A stretch of 12,109 nucleotides of DNA from RFPI01 sp964398195 (GCA_964398195.1 CAYNLW010000034.1:1-12109), one strand, 5' to 3'; shown: positions 1-7,742, counted from the first letter of the stretch. Numbers and translations are program-made. Notes: generated from the letters alone by a model not told the origin.

Positions 1-2292
1 CAAGACCAGCAACTGGAGGCCATGATAGGGGCTTGTTGGGATATAGGCTTGGCCATAGGGCAAAGCGTGCGCAGTATCAATGATTGTTTATTAGAGGCCA
101 ATAAAGATATTTCGGTGATGACTAACTTGCTGGAGTCGCGCTTTTTATGCGGCAACCGCAAGCTATATCAAGCGCTCAACGCGCGTTTGGCCAATGAACT
201 AAATGCCAGCAAATTTTTTGCCGGTAAATTACAAGAACAAGAGCTTAGACATAAGCGCTTTAATGATTCAGCCTATAACCTAGAACCGAATATTAAAGAA
301 AGCCCGGGCGGTTTAAGAGATTTGCATACCCTGCTGTGGCAAGCGCGTGGCTTGGGCATAGGCAATCACTGGCAAGCCTTGGTGAAAGCTGGGCTGATTA
401 GTCGACAAGAGGCCAGTCAAATCGTCAAACATGAGCGCCATCTACAAAATCTGCGCATACGCCTGCATTTACTGGCTAAGCGCCGCGAAGATAGGTTGAT
501 TTTTGATTTGCAAAATGAATTGTCAGCTAGCCTAGGCTTTGTCGATAGTGCCTCTAGCCGCGCTAGCGAACGTCTGATGCGCTCGTTTTATCAATCGGCC
601 AAATTTATCAGCCTAATCAACACCATTATTAGCAAGCTGATGCAGCAATTGGCTTTTCCTAGCAAAGTGAAAATCAAAGCCATCAACAGCGATTTTGCCA
701 GCGCCGATGGGCAGTTGCTGGCGCTGCAAGCCGATTTATTTGAGCGCCGTCCGCAAGCCATTTTTGAGGCATTTTTATTGCGCCAACAATTACCTGAAAT
801 AGGTACTTTTAGCCCTGCATTATTGCGTCAGTTATACCAATCGCACCGCCTTATCAAAGGCGCCTTTCGCAGGCAAGCATTGATGCAGCAATTGTTCTTA
901 AAGATATTACAACAACCTATAGGCGTCGATCGCGCTTTGCAAGAAATGAACCGATTAGGCATTTTGGGCGCTTATATTCCGGCTTTTGGCCGTATCAGCG
1001 GACAGATGCAACATGACTTGTTTCATGTATATACCGTGGACGAGCATATTCTTAAAGTGGTGGCCAATTTGCACCGCTTTTCTTTGCCGGAATTTAATCA
1101 TGAGTTTCCGCTCTGCTCGGCCTTATTTAAGCAATTCGACGCGCCCTATTTATTGTATTTAGCTGCTTTATTCCATGATATTGCCAAGGGTCGTGGCGGC
1201 GATCATTCGCAATTGGGCGAGCTGGACGCAAAAGGCTTTTGTCATGCACATGGTTTAAATAAAGCCGATAGCCAGCTGGTGGCATGGCTGGTCAAAGCGC
1301 ATTTGGTAATGTCTAGTACCGCACAGAAATCTGATTTATCCGATCCCTTGGTGATTCAACAGTTTGCCCAACAGGTGAAACAACCACGCTACTTGGTAGC
1401 CCTGTATCTGCTGACTGTGGCGGATATACGCGGTACCAGTCCTAAGGTATGGAATAGCTGGAAAGCCAAATTGCTAGAGACTTTATTTTTGGCGACGCAA
1501 GCCTTATTAGACGGCAAGCAAGCCTCACAAGCGCATGAAATCCAGCGCAGACAGAGCGAAGCGCAGCAAAAGCTAGGCTATTACGGCATACAACCAGCAA
1601 GCTATCAGGCGCACTGGCAGCAATTTGGTGAGCAATATTTCTTGCGCTATAGCAGCACCGATATCGCTTGGCATACACGCTTATTATTGCCGCATTTAAA
1701 TAGCAACAGCCCTATCGTGAGAGCGCGTTTAAGCCCACAAGGGGACGGCATACAGGTGATGATTTACCAAGCCGACCGCGATAATCTGTTTGCGCAAATT
1801 TGCCAGAGTTTAGAACAACTAGGCTTTAGCATCTTAGAAGCCAAGATTTACACCACCCAACACGACTACGCGCTGGATACTTTTTTCATTATGGAACAAC
1901 AAGATAAGTCGATTAATTATCGTGATTTATTAAGTTATATCGAGTATGAACTAAGCCAACGCTTGACACAGAATCTAGCCCCACAACCGGTCAGTGCGGG
2001 ACGCTTAAGTCGGCAGGTCAAGCATATGCCGATTCCCCCCAATATTCAGCTACAGCAACAAGCGCAGTCGAATAAAATCGCCTTGGACATCGTGGCCGGC
2101 GACCGCCCAGGTCTGCTGAGTAGCGTGGCCTATGTGTTATATCAACATCATTTCAGGATTTTGAATGCCAAGATTAATACGCTGGGAGCGCGTGCTGAAG
2201 ATAGTTTTTTGATTGTAGCTAGCCCGACTGAGCAAGCTGATCAGTATGCTAGTGAGGCCTTAAAAACAGCGCTGTTGGCTGAGCTAGCTTAA
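1..2292 (+). CDS. glnD: PII uridylyltransferase / uridylyl-removing enzyme GlnD, 5'-truncated by the window
   Basis: GlnD is the bifunctional nitrogen sensor that uridylylates PII proteins (GlnB/GlnK) when glutamine is low and removes UMP when it is high. The frame is open from base 1 (763 codons visible, TAA stop), so the ATG at 22 is internal and not the start. Family members are about 850-890 residues, so roughly the first 100-130 residues, including the nucleotidyltransferase G-G-x-G-R-x-E-L/D-x-D motif, lie outside. Visible parts in order: end of the nucleotidyltransferase domain (SVRSINDCLLEA, NLLESRFL), the GlnD signature NLEPNIKESPGGLRDLHTL near bases 280-335, a central HD domain (VDEHI near 1036; FHDIAKGRGGDHS with the HD pair at 1174-1179) for UMP removal, and two C-terminal ACT domains (DRDNLFAQICQSLEQLGF; AGDRPGLLSSVAYVLYQHHF) for glutamine sensing. 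It converges with the phosphatase gene. No frameshift or missing residue is seen in the visible part. Confidence 0.96.
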   Translation, partial: QDQQLEAMIGACWDIGLAIGQSVRSINDCLLEANKDISVMTNLLESRFLCGNRKLYQALNARLANELNASKFFAGKLQEQELRHKRFNDSAYNLEPNIKESPGGLRDLHTLLWQARGLGIGNHWQALVKAGLISRQEASQIVKHERHLQNLRIRLHLLAKRREDRLIFDLQNELSASLGFVDSASSRASERLMRSFYQSAKFISLINTIISKLMQQLAFPSKVKIKAINSDFASADGQLLALQADLFERRPQAIFEAFLLRQQLPEIGTFSPALLRQLYQSHRLIKGAFRRQALMQQLFLKILQQPIGVDRALQEMNRLGILGAYIPAFGRISGQMQHDLFHVYTVDEHILKVVANLHRFSLPEFNHEFPLCSALFKQFDAPYLLYLAALFHDIAKGRGGDHSQLGELDAKGFCHAHGLNKADSQLVAWLVKAHLVMSSTAQKSDLSDPLVIQQFAQQVKQPRYLVALYLLTVADIRGTSPKVWNSWKAKLLETLFLATQALLDGKQASQAHEIQRRQSEAQQKLGYYGIQPASYQAHWQQFGEQYFLRYSSTDIAWHTRLLLPHLNSNSPIVRARLSPQGDGIQVMIYQADRDNLFAQICQSLEQLGFSILEAKIYTTQHDYALDTFFIMEQQDKSINYRDLLSYIEYELSQRLTQNLAPQPVSAGRLSRQVKHMPIPPNIQLQQQAQSNKIALDIVAGDRPGLLSSVAYVLYQHHFRILNAKINTLGARAEDSFLIVASPTEQADQYASEALKTALLAELA

Positions 2293-2322
2293 ATTCCTAG
2301 CTTTAATTTCTAGCCTGGCGGT

Positions 2323-2973
2323 TCATAGCAATTGCATTAATTGTTGCGGATGTTGAATGGCATAATCTGCGCCCCATAATTCAGGCTGATCATGTTCCGA
2401 TAAGTAGCCATACATGGCCACCACAGTAGGCATACCGGCAGCGATTCCTGCGGCAATATCGCGTTGCGCATCGCCCACATAAATCGCTTGCTGGGGCGCC
2501 ACGCTAGCATCTTGACAGGCTTTTAACAGGCCTTCAGGCGCTGGCTTGGGTTGTTGCACATCATTGCCGCAAATCAAACAGGTGGCTTGCGCTAATAAAC
2601 CCAACGATTCCAGCAATGGTTGTGAAAATTGTCTGTGCTTATTGGTAACCACCCCCCAAGCAATGCCAGCCGCTTGCAACTGGGATAACAGCTCGCTGAT
2701 ACCGGCAAATAATTGCGGTTGGCGATTAAATACTTGGCCATAAATAGCCAAATATTCCTCTACATATTGCGCATATTGGGCATGGCTTTTATCCATATCA
2801 AAGCCCACTTTCAATAAGCCCGTAGTGCCGTGCGAGGCATACGGACGTATCTGCTGCTCAGGCAGCTCGGCCAAGCCATGCTGCTGACGCTGGCAATTCA
2901 AGGCATAAGCTAAGTCAGGGGCGGTATCTAGCAGCGTGCCATCTAAATCAAACAACACTAAATTGGCCTTCAT
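2323..2973 (-). CDS. HAD-family phosphatase, Gph-like, possibly MupP (MurNAc-6-phosphate phosphatase)
   Basis: A 216-residue HAD phosphatase with all four motifs: FDLDGT (nucleophile D9, acid/base D11), VVTNK (T110), K143-P144, and VGDAQRD (D168, D172). The helical cap between residues 15 and 85 is of the phosphoglycolate-phosphatase type. The ATG at 2973 overlaps the ubiG stop as ATGA, implying translational coupling. The frame stays open further upstream to 3102, but that part lies inside ubiG and has no HAD content, so I rejected it. Automatic annotation would say phosphoglycolate phosphatase (gph). However, the order mtaD-ubiG-phosphatase is that of the Pseudomonas locus where the phosphatase is MupP, acting in peptidoglycan recycling between MurQ-independent MurNAc-6-P and AmgK/MurU. 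The C-terminal YGY (188-190) and WGAD (200-203) elements resemble that group as I remember it. The substrate is not settled by sequence, so no symbol is given. It is the last gene of the minus-strand block. Confidence 0.9.
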   Translation of the reverse strand: MKANLVLFDLDGTLLDTAPDLAYALNCQRQQHGLAELPEQQIRPYASHGTTGLLKVGFDMDKSHAQYAQYVEEYLAIYGQVFNRQPQLFAGISELLSQLQAAGIAWGVVTNKHRQFSQPLLESLGLLAQATCLICGNDVQQPKPAPEGLLKACQDASVAPQQAIYVGDAQRDIAAGIAAGMPTVVAMYGYLSEHDQPELWGADYAIQHPQQLMQLL

Positions 2974-3695
2974 GCAGGCAGCTTTCTGAAGTGCATTAGA
3001 TAATTCACCGAGACATCTTGGCCTAGGCTGTATTGTTGGCGTAGTGGGTGATATTGCATGCCTTTCATTTGCACCAAGCTCAAGCCGGCTTGCTGCGCCC
3101 AATGCGCTAATTCAGAGGGCTTAATAAATTTGGCATATTCATGCGTGCCTTTGGGTAGCATACGCAACACATATTCCGCACCTATGACCGCGAATAGATA
3201 GGACTTGGGATTGCGATTTAAGGTTGAAAAAAACACATCGCCACCCGGCTTGACCAAGCTAGCGCAGGCTTGCACCACAGAGCTGGGGTTGGGCACATGT
3301 TCTAGCATCTCCATACAAGTCACCACATCAAACGCTTGCGGGTGTTGTTGCGCCATTTGCTCGGCAGAATTGACTTGATAATCCACCGCTACCCCAGATT
3401 CTAGTTGGTGCAGCTTGGCCACATTGATGGCTTTCTCGCCCATATCAATCGCGCTCACTTGGGCACTACGCTGTGCCATAGATTCAGATAAGATACCCCC
3501 GCCACAGCCTATATCTAGCACAGCCTTACCCGCCAAGGGACTTTGCTGATCGATAAAATCTAGGCGCAATGGGTTGATATCATGTAGCGGTTTAAATTCG
3601 CTATTTTTATCCCACCAGCGATGTGCCAAATCGGCAAATTTCTTTAACTCGGCTTGATCTACGTTGCTTGATGGGGTTTTAGTTTGGCTTGCCAT
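2970..3695 (-). CDS. ubiG: Ubiquinone biosynthesis O-methyltransferase UbiG
   Basis: UbiG carries out both SAM-dependent O-methylations of ubiquinone synthesis, on 2-polyprenyl-6-hydroxyphenol and on 3-demethylubiquinol, at the inner membrane surface. The 241-residue protein matches the usual length (about 240). It has the characteristic N-terminus (ELKKFADLAHRWWD, then NPLRLDFI), SAM-binding motif I VLDIGCGGGILSE at residues 59-71, and the downstream FDVVTCMEMLEHVPNP segment, followed by a GGDVFFSTLNRN strand. The ATG at 3695 lies 37 bases inside the 3' end of the mtaD-type gene in another frame. AAGGA sits about a dozen bases upstream, somewhat far for a Shine-Dalgarno site, so re-initiation from mtaD translation is plausible. 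The gene ends in an ATGA overlap with the phosphatase gene. Its product releases S-adenosylhomocysteine, the likely substrate of the upstream deaminase. Confidence 0.96.
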   Translation of the reverse strand: MASQTKTPSSNVDQAELKKFADLAHRWWDKNSEFKPLHDINPLRLDFIDQQSPLAGKAVLDIGCGGGILSESMAQRSAQVSAIDMGEKAINVAKLHQLESGVAVDYQVNSAEQMAQQHPQAFDVVTCMEMLEHVPNPSSVVQACASLVKPGGDVFFSTLNRNPKSYLFAVIGAEYVLRMLPKGTHEYAKFIKPSELAHWAQQAGLSLVQMKGMQYHPLRQQYSLGQDVSVNYLMHFRKLPA

Positions 3696-5017
3696 AAATG
3701 CACTATTTCCTTAATTTCAGCGGGCTCTATACCGGCAAACGCGCCAGCTAGACCATTTAACTTTTGATACTGCAACTCTCCATCGACCATCACATGGGTC
3801 ACTTGTTCACGACCGCAGGCATATATTAATTGCGAAATCGGGTCATAACACGGCATGCTGGCAATCTGGGCTAAATCTACCGCGCAAATATCTGCCCGTT
3901 TACCCACTTCTAAACTACCAATTTGGCTATCTGCATTAAGCGCCCTAGCCGCTTGTATGGTGGCCATTTCCAACACCTGCCAAGCTGGCAAAGCGGCTGC
4001 ATCTTGCTGTTGTAGCTTGGCTAACAGCGCCGCATTGCGCATCTCGCTCCACATATCCAAACGATTATTGCTAGCTGAGCTATCGGTGCCCAAGCCCACT
4101 TGTATGCCGCGTTGTAGCATAGGCACCACTGGCGAGAGGCCGGAGGCCAGCTTTAAATTGGAGTTAGGGCAATGACAAGCGTTGACGCCAAACGACTGCA
4201 TTAAATCCAAATCCTGTTCATTCATGATCACGCTATGCACAGCGATTAAGCGTGGGTCTAACACACCCAGCTGGCGCATGCGTTGAATCGGTCTTACCCC
4301 ATATTGCTTTAGCGCATCATCAATCTCTTGTTGCGTTTCATGCAGATGTAAATGGATGGGCAAATCTAGCTGTTCAGCATAGGTGACAATTTTTTCAAAA
4401 CTTTTGTCATTCACCGTATAAGGCGCATGCGGCGCTAAACTAGCACGAATCAAATCGCTATCGCGCCACTCATCGCGTATAGCTAAGCCCTTGGCCAAAT
4501 AATCATCTGCATCATGCGCATATTTGCTAGGGAAATCCATCACTAGCAAGCCGACAAAGGCTCTTAGACCAGACTGTATAGCAGCCTCGGCAGTGGCTTG
4601 CGGGAAGAAATACATATCATTAAAGCAAGTGACCCCCGATTGCAGCAGTTCTGCGCAGCCTAATAAAGCGCCATCGCGCACAAAACGTTCCGATACTACG
4701 CTTTGCTCTGCTGGCCAAATATGCTGTTGCAACCAAGTCATCAGCGGCAAATCATCGGCCAAGCCGCGCATCATGGTCATGCCTAAATGGGTGTGTAAAT
4801 TAATTAAGCCGGGAATCAGAATATGACCCGTCAGTTCCAAATGTTGCGCCGCGTGGTAGAGGCGATGAATGTCTTGCTTGGGCTGTAGCGCCACAATCTG
4901 GCCATCTAGCACAGCCAGCGCATGATCACTGAGTAATGTTCGGCTGGGTACGATAGGACAAATCCAGTCGGCCTCGACGATAAAATCCACCAGTTGTTTT
5001 TGTGCTATCTGACTCAT
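3659..5017 (-). CDS. mtaD: TRZ/ATZ-family amidohydrolase, probable 5'-methylthioadenosine/S-adenosylhomocysteine deaminase
   Basis: A 452-residue metal-dependent amidohydrolase of the MtaD/TRZ/ATZ branch, expected to deaminate the adenine ring of MTA and SAH to methylthioinosine and S-inosylhomocysteine in the cytosol. The metal and catalytic set is complete: H75 and H77 (LHTH), H224 and E227 (HLHLHET), H261 (AVHS) and D312 (GLGTDSS). Small beta-sandwich segments flank the barrel (residues 10-65 and about 380-425). The ATG at 5017 starts two bases after the mfnB stop; a GAGAGAG purine run inside the mfnB end probably serves as ribosome-binding site. The 3' end overlaps ubiG by 37 bases. The same order (deaminase-ubiG-phosphatase) is known from Pseudomonas. 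Alternatives in the family are 5'-deoxyadenosine deaminase, guanine deaminase or chlorohydrolase. The ubiG linkage makes SAH/MTA the better guess, with substrate preference unproven. Confidence 0.88.
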   Translation of the reverse strand: MSQIAQKQLVDFIVEADWICPIVPSRTLLSDHALAVLDGQIVALQPKQDIHRLYHAAQHLELTGHILIPGLINLHTHLGMTMMRGLADDLPLMTWLQQHIWPAEQSVVSERFVRDGALLGCAELLQSGVTCFNDMYFFPQATAEAAIQSGLRAFVGLLVMDFPSKYAHDADDYLAKGLAIRDEWRDSDLIRASLAPHAPYTVNDKSFEKIVTYAEQLDLPIHLHLHETQQEIDDALKQYGVRPIQRMRQLGVLDPRLIAVHSVIMNEQDLDLMQSFGVNACHCPNSNLKLASGLSPVVPMLQRGIQVGLGTDSSASNNRLDMWSEMRNAALLAKLQQQDAAALPAWQVLEMATIQAARALNADSQIGSLEVGKRADICAVDLAQIASMPCYDPISQLIYACGREQVTHVMVDGELQYQKLNGLAGAFAGIEPAEIKEIVHLWQAKLKPHQAT

Positions 5018-5019
5018 TG

Positions 5020-5712
5020 CTAGATCTCTCTCACTAGACTGTAGGGTTTGTGATGTGCTTGCATTAATTGGCTAAGTTTTGCAGCGCTTAACTCGCCTGC
5101 CCGCCCATTATCACAAAGCCCACCTCTGAAGCCAAGATAATCCGCTTGCAAGGGCTGTAGTGCATGCCAATCATTGATTTGTAATGCGCCGGCCAAACCA
5201 CATAACAATCCTAGCGCGCGACATTCTTCTACAAAGGCTTGCAACTCAGTGTTAGTGAAGTAATGGCGCAAGCTATGTTGTTTGCCTTGGGTATCCCACA
5301 TCGCGCCGACAAAGCCTAGCTGTGCCAATACCAACAAAAGATCATCAGGGTAAGTTTGCTCGGCAAATAATACAGCGATTAATTGGCTGTGTTGCGCACT
5401 TGCCTGCAAGCCGGATAAGGCCTGTTGCGCGTGCCTGATATCCAACATGGCAAGCTTAATCACATCTACCCCAGTCCCCTGCATGGCGGCAATCTTATGT
5501 GGCACGGTCGGGTGATGCGGTGGGATATCGCCTAGGGTGGCGCTGGTCAGCGCGTGGCCTTGTACTTGCTCGACCAATTGCTGCACCAGCGGTAATTCCA
5601 GCGCACCCAAAGCACCCTGACTAGGTTGTTTCATATCGATCAGCGCAACCCCTTGCGCCAAGGCCAGCGCGCATTCGCTAGCGTTCTTAACGCTGACTAG
5701 AGCTTGCGTCAT
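5020..5712 (-). CDS. mfnB: (5-formylfuran-3-yl)methyl phosphate synthase, MfnB family
   Basis: A 230-residue TIM-barrel protein of the former DUF556 family. In methanogens MfnB condenses two glyceraldehyde-3-phosphate molecules to the furan phosphate precursor of methanofuran; bacterial copies occur with C1 cofactor genes. Visible family features are the N-terminal ALVSVKNASE strand, D26 and K28 in LIDMKQPSQGALGA, HKIAAMQGTGVDVIKL with K86 in the position of the archaeal catalytic lysine, and C-terminal GLAGAL and YLGFRGGLCDN phosphate-binding loops. I chose the ATG at 5712 because GAGG lies six bases upstream and the protein then begins at the conserved first strand. The frame is open up to 5769, but the extra residues are not family-like. 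The gene overlaps the DUF447 gene by 26 bases and ends two bases before mtaD. The exact product in bacteria (methanofuran-like cofactor) is inferred from the archaeal enzyme. Confidence 0.85.
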   Translation of the reverse strand: MTQALVSVKNASECALALAQGVALIDMKQPSQGALGALELPLVQQLVEQVQGHALTSATLGDIPPHHPTVPHKIAAMQGTGVDVIKLAMLDIRHAQQALSGLQASAQHSQLIAVLFAEQTYPDDLLLVLAQLGFVGAMWDTQGKQHSLRHYFTNTELQAFVEECRALGLLCGLAGALQINDWHALQPLQADYLGFRGGLCDNGRAGELSAAKLSQLMQAHHKPYSLVREI

Positions 5713-6319
5713 GCTGCGCCTCATAATCTTGTACTTTTTGTTGCAACCATTGCCAAGCTTGCCACTCACGCTCGCCGGCGGTTTTGTCTATCAGCACTTG
5801 TAATTGCCTCATCTGCTGCTGAATTTGCGCCGTGGCTAGCATACCTAAACGGCTGACCAAAACAGCTAATTCAATCACCGCAGATTGCGCCCGATTAAAG
5901 CCTTGAAACATGGCGAATTGCGCCTGATGTTGCACAGAAAAATATAACGATGGACGCACTGGATCATCTTCCACATGCACCAAGGCCAATTGCTGATAGG
6001 CCAAGGCGCTATCTAATAGCCAAGCGTCTTGTTGTTGCCTGAGTTGCCAGCAAGTATGGCCAGTCAGCGCACCAGCAAACACTCTGACATCATCAGTCAT
6101 ATTTAAAGTGGCGCTTTGTTGTTGCAGTAAATTATCTAAAGTGAGGCTGGGGCGATACGGCGCAATATGCACTAGCCCGCCACGGCGACGTATGCCAAAT
6201 GGCGCGATATGCGCTTGCCCTGCGCTATCTTGGCTAATCACGATAACTTCCTGTATAGCCTCATGGGCGGCTTGTTGGCCGGCTTGATGAATAGCATGAT
6301 AAAGCGCTGGGCTGCTCAT
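5687..6319 (-). CDS. DUF447 family protein of the H4MPT/methanofuran gene group
   Basis: A 210-residue protein that I recognise as DUF447, a family shared by methanogenic archaea and H4MPT-using bacteria, with a predicted flavin-reductase-like split-barrel fold. Its reaction is not established to my knowledge. Visible features are the near-repeat HIAPFGIR (37-44) and HIAPYRPSL (51-59), the segment NMTDDVRVFAGALTG (73-87) typical of the barrel, a VEDDPVRPS stretch (about 115-125), and a C-terminal alpha-helical part rich in Gln and Ala (about 140-205). No signal peptide or membrane segment is visible, so it is probably cytosolic. Its ATG at 6319 overlaps the stop of the DHPS-like gene as ATGA and has no clear Shine-Dalgarno site, pointing to translational coupling. 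It overlaps mfnB by 26 bases at the other end. The context suggests a step in C1 cofactor synthesis, which remains an inference. Confidence 0.8.
   Translation of the reverse strand: MSSPALYHAIHQAGQQAAHEAIQEVIVISQDSAGQAHIAPFGIRRRGGLVHIAPYRPSLTLDNLLQQQSATLNMTDDVRVFAGALTGHTCWQLRQQQDAWLLDSALAYQQLALVHVEDDPVRPSLYFSVQHQAQFAMFQGFNRAQSAVIELAVLVSRLGMLATAQIQQQMRQLQVLIDKTAGEREWQAWQWLQQKVQDYEAQHDASSSQR
5719..5722 (-). promoter_or_regulatory. Shine-Dalgarno site deciding the mfnB start
   Basis: On the minus strand GAGG is followed by six bases and then the ATG at 5712. This spacing is optimal and favours the 230-residue form of MfnB over upstream ATG codons at 5724 and 5769. The site lies inside the last codons of the DUF447 gene, so ribosomes finishing that gene could re-initiate here. 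Confidence 0.6.
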
Positions 6320-7719
6320 TTATTTTTGGCTTTCATGGTCAATTGCCTATGCGCCACTTTGCCACGCGGGTCGGTAGGCAGGCTGTTGACGCCCCAGTCC
6401 AGTTCTTCATCTTGGATATAGCGTTTTTTTAATTGCCAAGCGATTTGCGCTCGTGCCAACTCAACCCCTAAATAAAACGCATGTGAGGCATCATCATGCA
6501 CATTCAAATGAGGATAGAGCCGGAAAGGATCGATATCGCATTGCACACCATCGCGGTTATAGATAAACACCCCCTGCTCAGCCACTTGTATGCGGTAATT
6601 GGCATCTTTAATCATCTCGGCAAAGGCCATGATTTCTTGTTGGCTATAGGGAAAAGGCTTGCGGTCATGCAAGCCTAGCAAAGCGTTGGAATAGCTACGC
6701 GGCAAACGATTATCTTGCTTAGCCGCGTGCATCACTCGCCTAGCGATGTCCGCTTCAGCCACCGCATTGACCGCATGCGCGCTGACTGCGGTGGTGAGCA
6801 CAGCATTGATCTCCAGCTCAGCAATAATGCCAAACAATAGCGCGTTGATGCCAGTGGTATCGGCATCGGTTAACTCGGTTAAATTGCCTACCCCCATCAT
6901 GATGGCGATTTCTGGATAGCGTTTGCGTAGCTGAATATAGCGCTGGATAGAGGCGGCAAAACCAAACGGGATAGGCTCTAGAATCGGGTCGGCGATAAAT
7001 GGTCGATTGCGCTTTTGCATCTCCTCAATCGCTCGATATAAGCTGGCTAATTGATGCGGTTTATTGGCAATCAGAATGGGCGTGGCTGCGACTTGTTCGG
7101 CTATCCATAAGGTCTTTTCATTGAGGCTTAACAGGTAATCCGCCCCTGCCTTGCCGGCCAGTAATAATTCCTCTGTTTGCAATGAATCAACACTGACTTT
7201 CAGGCCTTGATGCTGTAGCGCTTGAATGCTATCGGCTAAATGGTCAAATGGAGTATTGGGCAGACAGCCTAAGTCGATGACATCGGCGCCTTGGGCTTTA
7301 AAATGCAAGGCTTTATCGACTATCTGTTGCACGCTGAGAAATGGCGCGTCAACGATTTCTGCAAAAATCTTGCATTGATATTGAGATAATTCAGACTGGC
7401 GTTGCGCCTGACCAAAGAATTGCGGCAAATCTTTCAAATCGCTAGGTCCTCTTACTACCGGAATACCATATTGCGCTTGTAAGGGCTGTAAATCGCCTAC
7501 GCATAAACCGGGCACAATAATTTTGTCGATTTGCTGCACCTGCGCCAGCCTTCTGGCTATCATCTGCGGGGTCATCAAGGCCGCGACCGAAACCCCAATA
7601 TTCATCACTTGCGCTTGAAAAGTCTTGCTAGGCAGACTATCCAAAACGCGCTGCAAACTAGTTTCAGCTAGTTTGCCGGTGAGAAATAAAATTTTTTCTG
7701 TCACGACTCTGTCAGCCAT
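6316..7719 (-). CDS. Dihydropteroate synthase-related protein (DUF6513/pterin-binding), H4MPT-associated
   Basis: A 467-residue protein of the archaeal-type 'dihydropteroate synthase-related' family found with H4MPT genes. Three parts can be seen: an N-terminal domain (about 1-110, ILFLTGKLAE start, PGLCVGDL), a pterin-binding TIM-barrel-like domain (about 120-330) with the DHPS-like signature GADVIDLGCLPNTP at residues 144-157, VSVDSLQ at 176-182 and a conserved FIADPILEPI strand, and a C-terminal extension (about 335-467) with FIYNRDG and FYLGVELARAQIAWQL, possibly DUF4346. The first in-frame start is a TTG at 7722, but the adjacent ATG at 7719 is the better choice. No Shine-Dalgarno sequence precedes either. 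The H4MPT pathway already has a DHPS-like condensation enzyme (beta-RFAP synthase), so the true role of this protein is unclear. It is cytosolic by composition and overlaps the DUF447 gene by four bases (ATGA). Confidence 0.85.
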   Translation of the reverse strand: MADRVVTEKILFLTGKLAETSLQRVLDSLPSKTFQAQVMNIGVSVAALMTPQMIARRLAQVQQIDKIIVPGLCVGDLQPLQAQYGIPVVRGPSDLKDLPQFFGQAQRQSELSQYQCKIFAEIVDAPFLSVQQIVDKALHFKAQGADVIDLGCLPNTPFDHLADSIQALQHQGLKVSVDSLQTEELLLAGKAGADYLLSLNEKTLWIAEQVAATPILIANKPHQLASLYRAIEEMQKRNRPFIADPILEPIPFGFAASIQRYIQLRKRYPEIAIMMGVGNLTELTDADTTGINALLFGIIAELEINAVLTTAVSAHAVNAVAEADIARRVMHAAKQDNRLPRSYSNALLGLHDRKPFPYSQQEIMAFAEMIKDANYRIQVAEQGVFIYNRDGVQCDIDPFRLYPHLNVHDDASHAFYLGVELARAQIAWQLKKRYIQDEELDWGVNSLPTDPRGKVAHRQLTMKAKNK

Positions 7720-7733
7720 CAATTAAAGGCCGC

Positions 7734-7742
7734 ATTCTAGCA
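7734..7742 (-). promoter_or_regulatory. Candidate extended -10 promoter element before the DHPS-like gene
   Basis: On the minus strand the 57-base gap after the dmrB-like gene contains TGCTAGAAT, which matches an extended -10 element (TGn followed by a TATAAT-like hexamer). There is no convincing -35 box 17 bases upstream. Transcription would start about 7-8 bases before the ATG at 7719, giving an almost leaderless message, in keeping with the lack of a Shine-Dalgarno site. A single motif match can arise by chance, so this is tentative. Confidence 0.25.

Noticed and set aside
22..24. ATG at 22 as the glnD start
   Set aside because: The frame is open upstream to base 1, and the nucleotidyltransferase motif of GlnD would be missing; the gene is simply cut by the window.
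2283..2310. GCTAG/CTAGC hairpin followed by TTTAATTT between glnD and the phosphatase gene as a terminator
   Set aside because: The stem has only five pairs with a nine-base loop and a broken T run; too weak to annotate, though the convergent position would suit a terminator.
2974..3102. N-terminal extension of the phosphatase by 43 residues
   Set aside because: The extension lies within ubiG and is not HAD-like; the ATG at 2973 gives the normal family start directly before the DxD motif.
4524..4826. 100-codon plus-strand frame antisense to the deaminase gene
   Set aside because: It is a shadow of the conserved amidohydrolase coding sequence, without independent evidence of translation.
5713..5769. 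Longer MfnB starting at 5769
   Set aside because: Extra residues are basic and unlike the family, and GAGG with good spacing supports the ATG at 5712.
6316..7719. Ordinary folate dihydropteroate synthase (folP)
   Set aside because: It is nearly 200 residues longer than FolP, has extra N- and C-terminal domains, and sits among H4MPT-type genes.
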